NCBI GenBank assembly: GCA_950295325.1 | Contig: OX485805.1 | Coordinates: forward strand, 24,289,501-24,353,500 | DNA: 64,000 nucleotides | Reading direction: 5' to 3' | DNA from: Polytrichum commune | Lineage: Eukaryota > Streptophyta > Polytrichopsida > Polytrichales > Polytrichaceae | In this document: positions 23,826-35,869 of the stretch, in pieces | Numbering within the stretch: position 1 is the stretch's first letter | Layout of the letters: every line of letters begins with the position of its first letter | The notes under the pieces: model-generated | What the model was told of the DNA's origin: nothing | The model's database searches: none | Seen by the model: the letters and a program-made list of their open reading frames with translations, nothing else | Made by a program: the position numbers and the translations under genes

Positions 23826-23832
23826 TATATAA
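23826..23832 (+). promoter_or_regulatory. Candidate TATA box of peroxidase B
   Basis: TATATAA lies about 225 bp upstream of the peroxidase B start codon, inside otherwise mixed-composition sequence. The position is plausible for a plant promoter with a 5' leader of about 190 bases. There is no transcript evidence, and such sites are common in AT-rich DNA. Confidence 0.35.
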
Positions 23833-24055
23833 CTGATCCTCTTGCCTGCTTTGATCATGAGTCATGTTACCTGCAGATCATCTTTTTTGAGCTCACTCAA
23901 CTCCAGCACACGCAACTAGATCTCAGAAGCCTGATCTTTATCATGACTTTTGCTGTGACAAACTCATGAGAAGAGTCGAAGTTTTCACTGAATTTGAAGT
24001 TGAAGTTGAAGCCCTGAAGGTCCGTAGTTGACATCTGAACCTCTTTCAGTACACG

Positions 24056-27000
24056 ATGGCATATTCGACATTCAAGTCTAACTGTAATTTTAAGATCAGA
24101 GATGGATTGATGGTGCTGCTAGTCATTCATAGCAGCTTGGGGCTGCAATTCATGGCAGGCGCTTGGGGTGGGAATATTCCAGGAAACGAACTGGATGAAA
24201 ACTATTACGACCATTTGTGCAACAATAGTTTTGGCACCGAAGGGTTTCAGCAAACGACGGCTGACGTTGTGGGTCAGTTTGTGAATGCGGATCCCACACT
24301 TCCACCTTCACTGCTTCGGTTGGCGTTTCATGACTGCTTCGTACGGGTGAGGCATCATTACACTGATTTCTAATGTAACACTCCAATATTTTTATTTTTT
24401 TAGGCAAAGAAATTTACTACTGTACATGATCAAGGAAAATAACAAACACATTTGTAATGTCAAATATGCAGAGGAAATGTGAATACATGGATAACACTAC
24501 ACCATAGAGACAAACTTTCACTTCCAATAGACTTTACAACACTTCAATTGTAGAATCCTGTTACTTGCAAATTTGATGCATGAAGTTTCGAACGGTTCTT
24601 GAAAATTTGTGGTTTCTATGATTATGCGACTCCAGCCCATGCATTGAACAGTTTCTTTGAAATCGTGGTACTGATTTTTGTTTTGAACTTGTGGTTGATT
24701 AGGGCTGCGATGGCTCAGTATTGATCAACTCAACTACCAACAATGTGGCAGAAAAGGATGGCATACCCAACGCAAATTCTTTACGAGGTTACTACGTGAT
24801 TGACGCAGTGAAAGCGGAGCTGGAGAACAAATGCCCAGGAGTTTTTTCATGCGCTGACATTGTCCAAGAAGTTGCTCTGGCAGCCATGAAAGCTGTAAGC
24901 TATCAACCCTATCAAAATTTGAACCTCACCTAGTCACCAAGGCCCGGTAGCACGCAATTTGGAGTCGTCAATTGCATTGCAAAATTTAAGTATGTAATGT
25001 GTCTTGGTTATCAGTTTTTGAAGCCATAAGGCTATTGAGAAAGTGCAGACCAACTGCTTTCAGAAATGACAAAGCATTTTATTGACTCTTTATCATGTAA
25101 GCTTGACAACTAAATAATTTGGTGATAGAGGAATCATGAGTCGTATATCGTATTGGTGACCTTAGTAGTGGACTTAAGGCGGGTTTCCATGTCCGTCACT
25201 GACCTACTAGATTCTAGATAATAGTGGGTTGGATGTGTTCTCATGTGTCACCAATTCTAATTGCTTTGCTCAATACTAATTGCAAACTACGGGATAGTGT
25301 CACCAACACTAAATGTTAACACAACATTATTTGTCATTCCTTGTAAAAGAATTTGGGGGAATATAGATTTACAGTGCTGCAATTACTATCACTTACCAAG
25401 TGAATTTTCATCCAAATTTCAAGCATCCATGACAATAGTTCATCACAAGTTGGTAACAAGAGAAGGTAGGCTTTTGCCCAATGGATGAACTCATCCATCA
25501 TCCATGACAATATTTGTTCACTTATTCATAAGATTTGTCACCTGAAAAGTTATCATAGTGACACTAATATCATATTTAGTGTAGTTGGCACATACAAATC
25601 CTACCCCACCATAGTCCCTCTATATTTAGACAAGTTTGTCCTTATTCACACTAGAATTTGGTGGGCGAGCAGTCTACATGGAAAATCACCCTAAGTCGGT
25701 TACTTGATTTAGGCCTTGTTTCTACTTTAGATAGTTAAGTCGCGTCTAGCCCATCGACTAATGGCTCAATTGCAAAACACCACCACTCTATTTGACTAAT
25801 AAAATAGGTTTTTACATTCCCAATTCTACGGTACCAATGAACGGGGAGAACCAACCGCTCGTTACAGATGAACCGGTTGAGTTTGAGAAATAACCAGTTG
25901 AAGTTCAAGACTTCAGAAAAACTACCCATCCTTTTAGAGTAATCTGTGGAATATACCTCAAATTAGTAAAGGAAACAACCGAAAGATCACAACATGTAAC
26001 TGGTTGGACTTGGAAACACTAGGACCCTGACTGATTATGCCCAAAAATTTCTCCGGACACTGTACAGTTGCAAAGTGAGTATTAACTTGAATACTGGACT
26101 TCACTCTCTGACGACGAACGTTGCTAAGCTTGACTGCCAGTTGATTGGCCATGTCCAGTATCGGTTTGCAAACTATGACATTGTCCAATATTAAGGTGCA
26201 AATGTCATTGATTCAGACATCTAGTAACTCTGAAATTTAAGATATATATGCACATGTCCGATGTCTCGAAAAGTAAGGCTTGTTTAATTCTGAGATCAAC
26301 ACGAGCATTGAGTGTTTTGCAGTAAGGCTTGCTTAACTCTGAGATCAACACGAGAATTGAGTGTTTTGCAGTAAGGCTTGTTTAATTCTGAGATCAACAC
26401 AAGAGTTTAGTGTTTTGCAGTAAGGCTTGTTTAATTCTGAGATCAACACAAGAATTGAGTGTTTTGCAGTAAGACTTGTTTAATTCTGAGATCAACACGA
26501 GAATTGAGTGTTTTGCAGAACCAGGCATTTGGCTATCCTCACTGGGAGCTTCAATATGGCCGGCGGGATGGAAGAGTCTCCCTTGCTTCTGAGACCGTCC
26601 CGAATCTGCCCAGTCCTTTCGCAAACTATACCACGCTCGTGCAGTTCTTTGCGGCCAAGAACCTGAGCAAGAAGGATCTCGTAGTTCTATCTGGTGAGAA
26701 CACCAACCATTTCATTCTCTCTAGTTGGGCTTTGTTTCTTCACGCGGTCTCCTTCTCGACGCCCGCATAACATGACTCGGCCTATAAGTTTAAGCTTGCA
26801 AATGTACGCTAAATGTTGTATGATTTAGTTGTAATGCTGTATAAACTATTGTATGTTGGTTTAAATGTATATTAATAGTAAGAAGATACAACATTGTGTA
26901 ACTCAAAATTATAAGTGACACTAAATTATACAATATTTAGTGTAGTACTGCTTGCTCCATTTTTCCCATCCACTTTAGATTTGTGTTGAATCGAATCAAG

Positions 27001-28191
27001 ATTCTACATATTGCACTGATATTCTAGAATCAAAGTGCACCCAACCAAGATTATTCTCATGGAAAGAGAATATGCTCTCCACACATGATGATAAAGTGTG
27101 TGTGCACTAGACTGACTCAACAATATAACTTCTAGAGCATGTTGTCGGTTAGCCTTTGAACACACGTCTTTTGGGTGTCCATCCATAGATCTACATGAAA
27201 CCACACCGCATTCAAATATAGGCATCCGATTTAGATAAGTCACCAAATTAACCCCGCTTCAATCCTAGTTAGTCCCATTTACATGGAACCTTATATATAG
27301 TTACAACCAACAAGTGTGGCTTAAACCCAACTTAGGCCTTAACATGGTTCCCATAGGAACTTTTAAGGTTAAGCTAACCAAAGGCTGGAATTATGCTAGG
27401 ATGAGTAACCTTCCTAAACACTTGTTTTTTTGGTGCACTCTACCACTATGGCCCATCCAATCATGGTTGGAATATCCCAATGAATGTCATGGGTTTTCTT
27501 TAACCAACCATATGGGAACCTAGAGGCTTGCCCTTGGGAGAGATAGGTGTAGGCCAGCTTGTTTGCGCATGTTTCAAGGTGTTCACGTTTAAGAGGACAC
27601 AATTTTGTCTGAGGACCTACAAATTCTCATGATGCCCAAATTCGGGGTTGCACTTAGAGTTACGCCAACTAAAAGATGAAGCCAACCAACCAGATTTCAC
27701 ACTAGTGGCAACATCGGAGTCATCTCAGATCCTCTTTTTAAACAACTGGTGAGTGATTCTGACACCTTTTACTGTTATAATGATAATCTGCAGGTGCCCA
27801 CACATTTGGGCGTGCACATTGTGTTATCATTCTTCAGCGGTTGTATAACTTCACCGGCAAAAATGACACGGATCCAGCTTTAGACCCCACCTATGCGAGT
27901 TACTTGAAGCAGCTGTGTGCGCCAAACGCCTCCCCTTCGCTCCTGGTGAAGATGGACCCAACAACCCCCGATGTTTTTGACAACGCGTACTTTGGCAACG
28001 TGTTGGCCAAGAAAGGCTTCTTCCAGTCCGACTCGGCGTTGAACGCCGACCCAGTCAATTTGAGGATTGAGAATAGCCTAAACCTTGTGTTCTTGGCGGA
28101 CTTCCAGAAATCCATGATAAAGATGAGTGAAGTGCAGCCATTGTTGTATCCTAATGGAGAAATCCGAGGGAATTGTGCTCTGATCAATTAA
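24056..28191 (+). CDS. Class III peroxidase B, complete, four exons
   Basis: Secretory plant peroxidase of about 351 residues. Exons 24056-24346, 24703-24894, 26519-26693 and 27794-28191 join with phases 0, 0 and 1, as in copy A; exons 2 and 3 have the same lengths in both genes (192 and 175 bp). The N terminus has a hydrophobic stretch at residues about 17-36 (GLMVLLVIHSSLGL...), consistent with a signal peptide. The mature part would begin near NELDENYYDHLC. Canonical motifs are intact: RLAFHDCFVRGCDGS, FSCADI, NLPSP, LSGAHTFGRAHC, TTPDVFDNAYF and C-terminal NCALIN. All eight disulfide cysteines appear present. Introns are 356, 1624 and 1100 bp. The second intron ends in five tandem copies of its own acceptor region, and the third carries a small MITE. 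The ATG is the first in frame after a TATA-like site about 230 bp upstream. Confidence 0.95.
25238..25590. mobile_element. ACTAAATA-family MITE in intron 2 of peroxidase B
   Basis: Interior TTGCTCAATACTAATTGC and GTGTCACCAACACTAAATGT, and end GTGACACTAATATCATATTT, match the copies at 54.6 and (inverted) 53.0 and 58.2 kb. The left terminus is eroded. Confidence 0.6.
26274..26518 (+). repeat. Five exact-period 49-bp tandem copies of an intron 3' end
   Basis: Five units of exactly 49 bp, each beginning TAAGGCTTG and ending GAGTGTTTTGCAG or a near variant. They end at 26322, 26371, 26420, 26469 and 26518. The last ends on the splice acceptor of peroxidase B exon 3, so each upstream copy carries a potential acceptor. 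At the four unit junctions the acceptor G also begins GTAAGG or GTAAGA, a donor-like string. Copies differ by only a few substitutions. Confidence 0.95.
26805..26948. mobile_element. Small MITE in intron 3 of peroxidase B
   Basis: The ends are inverted: TACGCTAAATGTTGTATGAT on the left and, read inverted, TACACTAAATATTGTATAAT on the right. About 140 bp, non-coding. The termini resemble the ACTAAATA-ended family seen elsewhere in the window (for example 44.2, 54.6 and 58.2 kb). Confidence 0.6.
27300..27540. repeat. Repeat shared, inverted, with 35.87-36.09 kb
   Basis: TTGGTGCACTCTACCACTATGG, split as TTGGTGCACTCTACC and ACTATGGCCCATCCAATCATG here, matches the complement of the segment at 35.87-36.09 kb, as does the ACCAACCATATGGGAACCTA part. 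It lies within intron 3 of peroxidase B. Nature unknown. Confidence 0.6.
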
Positions 28192-28980
28192 ATCCTGTTG
28201 ATATCTCCAGATATCCTTCCTCTTTGACTCTATAGATCAAACCGATATTATCAATGGTAGACCGAAGAATGAACCAGGGTTATACGCACATCACGTGATT
28301 CATGTCACCGTCACTATGACGTGAGGTAATTTCATGCTACCCCTCCTGGAAATAATTACCAGTAGAAATTCGCCATGTTGCGAAGTTCAAAAGAAACTAC
28401 AGTGATCAATGCCTGCCAAGCTGCCCGTTGCAATGGAGGAAACTATTATTATCAGTACACTATCTCCTAGAAAAGTCCATGACTCTACTGATCTTAAATT
28501 ATTTTTATTACTTAAATAATGAAGTGGTGTTCTTGCAATAAAGTTTCAGAGTATGGACTTTCCAGAGACTCAAATGTGTTTCCTGCGTCATATTTCTGTG
28601 AAGCAGGACATCAATCTGTGAAGCTCTCAGACCACATGAAAGTTCAATTTCTTACAAGATGGCCTCCTCCTAGATATATATTTGTGAATCTAGTGGTAGA
28701 CAAGGTAGGTGGAATTTATTCCTGAGATTAGTAAGGCTTGCAATCTCACAAGATGGGAGGCTTCAGGGTTCAGATTTCGGCCATGAAAGTTCAGATTTCT
28801 TGCGAGTAGATGAAACATCGACAGAAGAGCAAGCAGATTAGATTTACAGAACTCTGATGCATTATAGTGCAGTAACCCTAAACCTTGGGTGTTGATGTTC
28901 ACCTGTTTGAGGAATCCGCAAATCACCTGCATGTTTGAGCATAATACTTCACAAAATTGGCAAATTATTGTAAAACTGGA
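28192..28980. other. Gap between convergent genes
   Basis: Peroxidase B ends at 28191 and the vasohibin-like gene ends at 28981 on the other strand. The gap holds only non-coding sequence, presumably the 3' untranslated parts of both. Confidence 0.7.
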
Positions 28981-31900
28981 TTAATTCCCTGGCCTCGATT
29001 TTTTGGCAAACACATTGTACAACGGCCCTGGACTCTGTATACTCCTACTATTCTTCAAAACTGCATGATCGCGCCTCTTTAAACCTGCTTTCGTCAACTT
29101 TTTATGGGTTGAATCGCGTGAATCGCTGCTTTGCAACGTGCTATTCAAACTGTCATTCACCATATTCTTCAGCAATTTCTTCCTGGCCGCAACCGACAGG
29201 TTGCAGTGGCGAGATTTTGTGCTTGCACTCGCACACGCGTGTGCGAGTGCGTCGAGCTGCTCGCATTCCCCAAGGTCCCTGTCCAACAACTCAACATCCC
29301 AAGCTGGCCGGCGCCTCGTCGGCTTTCGAGGAGGACCTATTAAATCATGATTATTGATAAATTTGTTATTGCACCGTTTCCTCGACGTATCTTTTTCTTG
29401 CCCAACCGTCATTTGGTTGTCCAAATCCTTGAGCCTCGTCAGCACTGATGTGCTGGGAAAATCGACCATAATTTCTTCGGAAGGAACCGATTTTTGAAGC
29501 TGCTCGCATTCCTCGCAGTTCTCACATCCATCTGTAGAGTCCTCCCTGCAGCTGCTCCCTACTGCTGACTCCGACTGCCCGGCCGTAAGTCGAGTCTGAG
29601 GAACACTAGACGCAGCTACCGCAGGTTTGACGTGTTGCGCAGCATATTGTGCATGTTTAACGTGTTTTCTGTGCCGAGGAGTTGAATCTCGGATAGTGAC
29701 CTCTTCCTCCCTTCGGAGTACGCTAAGTCCATTGTTGAGTGGACGTTTTCTTGTTGCGACTCCCCGACGAGGATCACCACCATTACCAGCTAGCACCCAT
29801 CTGTAGAGGAAAATGAAAAATTGGGTCATGCCATCGCCAAAGAACCTCCACAAAAATCATCACTGTTCTTCCGTACAAGCCATTAATAATTGCGCTTTTC
29901 AAATCACTTATGCAACCCATAAGGATAGTATATTAAGAAATTATGCTGACGTGTTTATTCCTGATTGGATACGAGGAGGCACATTATCATCTGTGATTGA
30001 TGATCGTATCATGGTTCGACCACTACTTACTAGGTAATAGATGCAAAGAGCCATGTCACAAGCTCTAGCAAACACCCAAACCTACTCGTGGCAGGGCTCC
30101 TTGCAGCTATTACCTAGTTCATTGCAGTTATTACCTAGTTCATTGCAGTGGGGCCAAGATAGGATGATCTGAATATTATCAACCATGTTCGAATGTTGAA
30201 AACAAGCTTCACAGACCATGCTCGAGCCCAAGGAAGCATGTCCATTTCAAGAGAAGCCACAAACATAACACCAATAGCCCATACAAAATCCATACTTTTG
30301 TGCAAAGGGTCCTTGCATTAAAACATCAAGGTCAACCACTTTACCAAAACACTTGATGTCCACCTACATGTCGACGTACACTAGTCAATCATAGATGATA
30401 ATGTGCCTCCTCGTATCCAATCAAGAACAGACACGTCAACAAAAAAATTTATCCTAATCACTATGTCCAGTAATGAACATTTGTGGCCTTGCCATTGGTT
30501 GTAGTAGGTTGGGTGCCTACTACAGCACATGGTAGAGCTCCTCGCATCTAGTTCCTAGTTTGTCTAAATCGGTTTTACAACTTTCTGTTGTCTGGATCAA
30601 GCTTCATGAAACTTTAAACATTCTGCTTTAATTTCTTTAGACACGAGCATGATGTCACTCTCTGAAATTGCAAGCTGCCTTCATAATTACAAACCGAACC
30701 TTCCAATTGTAGTGAACTTATATGATGGGTTTGACAATCATTTGAGTGGACTAAACAAATTGCAGTTTTCGTTTCATGACAGGGAGGAGGAGGGCCAAAT
30801 GTCTTACAAATCCCATAAATGTTTCATTCGTAACGCATGCTTCTGGATTGCTGCAGCACACTGTTGTTTCAAAATCAACATGTCCACATGTTCTCAGATT
30901 CCTTGAGCAATCTAATATTTAACAAGCCAGAGTCTATGTATCACTGTATTGCAACAGGCAGATTTCGTCAACTTAGGAGACATGATTGACACGATCAAAC
31001 GTGTGATGTTCTCAAGTTTAAGCTCCCCAAAATCTCACTCTCAGGTCACTAGTGCAAAGACTTAAGTACAAAGTTTTTAAGACTTATCCATCACCACACA
31101 GTATCCCACCCCATATGAAGATATACTGTATGCAACATGACAGTAAATTCAAACTTGGAAATGGGTAGAACTTGAAGAAGTCAATTACCTCTGGCCAAGA
31201 CTGTTTAGTAGGGGCTAGACATAAATGCCGCCAGCAAACAAAATTCTGAGACATAATGTTATGCTCTACCTGCACAATAAAATACAATCCTCATTAATTT
31301 AAAGAAAATGGTTGACCTGTTGCACATGATAGGCCCTTTAGTATATCCAGAAGTGGTCATTCTGTTCTGTTGACCAGAATGCATTGTGTATACCAGGATG
31401 CCAGTGTATATTTACAAAAGCAGAATGTTGAATTTGAGAACGTGCATACACATTAGAGTTATCTTTAAAGTCTCTCTAGAACTCATGTTTCAGCAGAGTC
31501 ATGCCCCACTTTTGGCAATTTATAATGTTTAAGGAGTGTTCAAATGGTGTCAGAACACCAAATTTTGGTGAATTGAAGAAGAGGTTTTTGACTTTGGCCA
31601 AAAGACGTCTATATAAAAATGGATTCAATGGCAAACTTTTAAAGGCACCTAAAATAATGCTCTTGTAAGTATGACAAGGAGTCCGTTTTTATGTAACCGT
31701 CTCTTAGGCAAAGTCAAATGCCTCTGCATTGACTCACCAAGATTGGGGGTTCCAACACCACTTGAATGCTCTTTATACATTATAATTGTCAAAAGTGAGG
31801 CGAAACTCCCACCAAAATATGAGTTTTTGAGAGACTTTAAGGATGACTCTATTCTGTGTTGTTTAGGATTGCATGTTCTCAAGTCAATGAGAATATAATG

Positions 31901-34900
31901 GATATCGCAGCTCTCTGCATTTTTCATACATGCCAACAAACACGAGGAAACCAAATGTGTGTGGCTAGGTGTGGTGAAGGAGTTGTAAATTGATATAATA
32001 TTTGTTTCTATCGAAGTTGGAAGTGTGAAGAACAAGTGGTCAGGGAAATGTACACACCGGTAGGCCTATCTGAATTTTGAGGACAGTGTGATCACTCTCC
32101 TCATACGCCTTCTTGAAGTTCTTAACAATGCTTGACATGCTGTAATTGAACAACTACCAATTTAAGTGAAGTTCAATAATCTGAGCTTTTTTTTCTGCTT
32201 TTGCACAAGAGCCAGTGAAACCGTTGTTTCTGAATTCAATCAATTTTAATATCATCATTTACCTATAATTGAGTCTAGTATAACAGTATTTCATTCCCAG
32301 GATATTCTACTTGAGCACAAATCGAAACATTAGCAAATGACTCGTAGAGGTCCATGGCAGGTTTACCTCTTGTAAACAAAATCCTTGTTCATAAGATCAG
32401 GACTTCGGCTGATACCAAATGCTCCATACTTGCCATTATGTTGCACCAACACTACAAGATGTAGAAAAACCTGCCAAAGCAAATTAAGACTTTATCAGAA
32501 AATTGGGTGAAACTCCTTGGACCCCTTCTTTTGACACAAAAAACTGAGGGACCTTTAGGATCCAAAATAGGGTCTGACCCATGGTCCCCACCACCTAAAT
32601 TCCAGATTTGGGCTATGCAAGGTTAGCTTTGCCCCTTGATCCTAGTATGACAACCTAGAAAGCCAGCTTTTAATAGCCTATCCCCACTCTTTTAGCATGT
32701 AAATTTCAGTCTTGAGAAAACTTGGGTGACTTTATGCATAAGCTCTCAAACTCACATTTTAGCCAACTCACCCGGAGTTGACCCGAAGACTTTACAGATG
32801 ATTCTAATATCTTGACCTGTGAATGTGATAAATGAACAATCAGGTTTATCAAACCTCCAAGGTTGGAGACACAGGATAACGTCCACAGCATGAAACCTGT
32901 TGATACTAAAACGATTGGATGCGTGGACATTGTGTCATCGTCAATTAATTACCTTATTGGCAAACTGGGTTTTAAACCCAAGGGGTATCCGGTCCACTGT
33001 ATGAAGGCCAGCCTGCAGGCATGAGCAAACAGTGCATATTTAAGTGAGCAGAACTTGCAACTAGTATTAAGTCGAAATCTCAAATGCAGGACTGGTAACA
33101 ACCAATGTTGGACTGGTGTATAGGTGAATGCATGGTATCAATAATCAGCATCAGAAAATAGTATCAAAGAACCTACCTGTGGGTATCAAAATTGTAATAC
33201 CAGTCAAATATTGATATTTGGTGGGTATGTCAAGGTGAGAGAATCTCTATATACCCGAGTTATTATTTGGGTACATACCATTCTAATATTGATACTAGGG
33301 CGATTTTTCCCAGGTATGAAGATCCTAGCATGGTAACTAGACTTGAATGGTATCAAAAACAAAAACTACTGTCAAATACCCATACCCTACTGGTATCCAA
33401 GAAATGTGATATCCTCATTATAGATACCCAAATGATATTAAAAAGAGATGACACCAGTCCAACACTGGTAACAATAATTTGTCAAGTAAAATTCAGTGGT
33501 GAAAGAGATTGTGTAGAAGTCCCTTACTGTGAGATACAGCGCAATGAAGACAGCTTCCACACACTTGATTGGCTCAGGCTTGTATACTATCTGGCAACAA
33601 AGGGTTGACAGCAGTAACTTATAATAAGCTCAACTTTTTCCTTATGCGCTTTTTGAAATTTGGAGGATGCATGTGAAGCTTCAACAATCGGACTGAGATT
33701 TGGGAACAGAACAAGTTATAGTTATGGAGGTTACCATTCTCGCTGTGGCCATAAGACGCGAAAGAGGCCGCAGTTTGTTTGCAATAAATGTTGTTTCTGA
33801 TTCTTGCCTATACTCAAATGCAGCAAGATACTGTTTCAAACAGTATCTCAAATTTGGTAAGACATACACAGACATGAAAAACTGTTCGGGATTGATAACA
33901 GTGAAACATTGTCAAAAGAGAGTCGTCAACTTTACTTCTGCAAATGTTCAGCATCTCATAGAGCAATGATATATATATATATATTGACCCTGATATTCAC
34001 AGGGATACAAACCAGAAGGGCTGGACCTGCTTCACAGCTCTGAGGCGCGAATTGGTTGAAAGCTGAAAGAAATTCAGGGGCAATTTGGGTCCAGATGTTG
34101 ACGTGGAAGTCGACGGCACTTCTGAATCACAGGAGCTTAATAGATCAGCCTCCGTACTGACCGAAGGTTGTTTTGGCTCCTGCACAACAACAACGTACAA
34201 AATCAACAACTCTTCAAAGAACCATATGCCACCAAACAATTTTATTTATTAAGCTGAGAAATCAGCATCAATATTTCAGTTACATCCTGCAAGTGGTGTG
34301 AGTTACATTTGCCACCGTGCCATGCTATTATTACCTCCTATGGTCCACCCATTCATTGTGGGGGTCACAGGATCAACAGGTCATCTTAAAAGGTGTGGGT
34401 ACTGAAGTACTCCGCGAGTTGAATAAAGGAGGACTAATGGGCGATCAAGTTGCCCTAGTTATGGCCGTTAGGAAGAGTCCACCTCTAAATTCAGACGATA
34501 GCACACAGGCGAAGAGACTCTATAATGTATGCTAATGGTATGGGTTGCATTCTCCACCGTGCCATGCTAGTATTACATGTTATGGTGCACCCAATCATTG
34601 TGGGGGTCACCTGGTGAACCGGTCATCTTAAAAGTTGCAGGTACCCGAAGAACTCGGTGGCTTGACAGGGGAGGAACAATGAGTAATCAAGTTGCCCCAG
34701 CTACAGCCGTGAGAAAGAGTCCACCTCTTAATCAAAGCAGTAGCATGCATGCAAAAGACTATAATCCATGCTAAAGGTGTGAGTTTCATTCTTCACCGTG
34801 TCATGTTAGTGTAACATGTTGTGGTCTATCCAATCACTTGTGAGGTCACCAGGTGAACTGATCATCTTAAAAGTTGTGGGTACCATAGGGGCTCAGATAA

Positions 34901-35618
34901 TTTAATAGGGGAGGAACAATGGGCGATCAAGTTGCCTTGGCTATGGCTGTTAGAAAGAGTCCACCTTTTAACTGAGGCAGTATCTTGCGGGCGAAGAGAC
35001 TCTATAATTCATGCTAGCGTTGGTAAACATAGACGATATATCGATATATATAGATAGATAGATAGAGAGAAGTGTCTATGAGTGCAAGTGTAGGAGATAA
35101 GCATGGATTCGAAACACAGTTTAATTGATAGCCCGCATACATACCCGCCGCCGTTCTTCGACAACAGTGTGTGCATTCCGTGATTTGTTCAGTCGAGAAA
35201 GCATGGCTCTTTGTTTGCTGTCGGGTTCTTCGACAAACCCAGGAGCTGGTCGAAATCGGCTCCTACTTGAGCAGGTATTCCTGGGAGGTTTATACCGCGT
35301 CTTCTTGGCAGTTAATGGTCTCTGATCTTGACTGTGTTGACGAAACACGGGTGGCGTTTCAAAAGAAATAGAAGTTGAGGTCATGTCGTCATCTTGGTAG
35401 CAGCTGCTGTCTGTATCTGTATCGAAGGTTAAGCATTTCACAAAGTCTTTCATTGCTTGCACCACTCGTCGACTTGTTCTCCGAATCCAAGTGAGAATTG
35501 AGAATGACCTGTGTCTGTGGCTGGACCTTTGGGTGGAACTGCGATGGTGATCCTTCATATAATTGAAAGCTCTCTTGTTGAGATCCGACCTGCCTGTGCT
35601 TAGAGAACCCTTGGACAT
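28981..35618 (-). CDS. Vasohibin-like tubulinyl-Tyr carboxypeptidase, ten exons
   Basis: Exons on the minus strand: 35618-35145, 34179-34027, 33830-33735, 33590-33528, 33012-32953, 32470-32367, 32139-32058, 31269-31189, 30842-30808 and 29800-28981. All have AG/GT borders and one frame throughout, giving about 655 aa. Residues about 202-385 match the vasohibin core: SRLRAVKQ/YLAAFEY, RPLSRLM, PIKCVEAVFIALYL, DRIPLGFKTQF, GKYGAFGISRSPDLM and VKNFKKAYE. The predicted triad is Cys251, His286 and Ser303; its spacings (35 and 17) equal those of human VASH1 C169/H204/S221. Vasohibins are transglutaminase-like cysteine proteases that remove the C-terminal Tyr of alpha-tubulin. The 200-residue N-terminal part is Ser/Arg-rich and the C-terminal 270 residues are basic and low in conservation; I recognise no domain in either. 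An AG at 35624 just before the ATG suggests an intron in the 5' leader. The 35-nt exon 9 is the least certain; the core exons are solid. It converges on peroxidase B. Confidence 0.88.
29225..29250. repeat. Perfect 26-bp palindrome in the last vasohibin-like exon
   Basis: The arm GCACTCGCACACG is followed directly by its reverse complement. It encodes the Ala/His-rich stretch ALAHACAS on the minus strand. It is unrelated to the 22-bp palindrome family at 7-15 kb. Confidence 0.9.
29919..30450. mobile_element. Foldback/MITE-like element in the last vasohibin intron
   Basis: About 55 bp at the left (around 29945-30000, containing GATTGGATACGAGGAGGCAC) recurs inverted at the right (around 30385-30440). 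The interior is non-coding. It contains two direct copies of TTACCTAGTTCATTGCAG near 30108-30147. No clear target duplication was found. Confidence 0.6.
33104..33466. mobile_element. Short MITE in a vasohibin intron (exon 4/5)
   Basis: Terminal inverted repeats TGTTGGACTGGTGT (33106-33119) and its complement (33451-33464) bound a 363-bp AT-rich interior with many short GGTATCAAA/TACCAGT repeats. No reading frame of interest was seen. Confidence 0.55.
34294..35016. repeat. Three tandem copies of a ~240-bp unit in vasohibin intron 1
   Basis: Units end at about 34534, 34773 and 35016, each closing with ATGCTA. They share blocks such as CACCGTGCCATGCTA, GGTCATCTTAAAAG and AGAAAGAGTCCACCT. Copies diverge by roughly a fifth by eye. 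A GATA-type microsatellite follows at 35038-35065. Small plus-strand reading frames here are repeat artefacts. Confidence 0.85.
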
Positions 35619-35869
35619 GTCATCTGCACATAGATTTGGGATTGAATCGGTGATTTCTTCTTAAATAAATCAAAACAAGAAGAGATGACTCCAATGTTGC
35701 CACCAGTGTGAATTATGGCGTTCATGCTTCACCTTCGCGTTGGTCTAACTCTATGGAATCCCGGAACGGGCATCACGAGAATTAGAGGGCACTCGAAGAC
35801 TCTGCCTCCTTTCAAAGGTGAACATATTGAAAGGTCGTGGACAAGCCGGCCTGCACCCATCCCTCCCCA

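Noticed and set aside
26274-26518. Recursive splicing site
   Set aside because: At the unit junctions the acceptor AG and donor-like GTAAG share one G (AGTAAG) rather than being juxtaposed (AG then GT), so a standard zero-length exon cannot be formed.
33267-33608. 113-codon plus-strand reading frame
   Set aside because: It overlaps a MITE and, on the other strand, the catalytic-Cys exon of the vasohibin-like gene, whose splice borders and motif match are far stronger.
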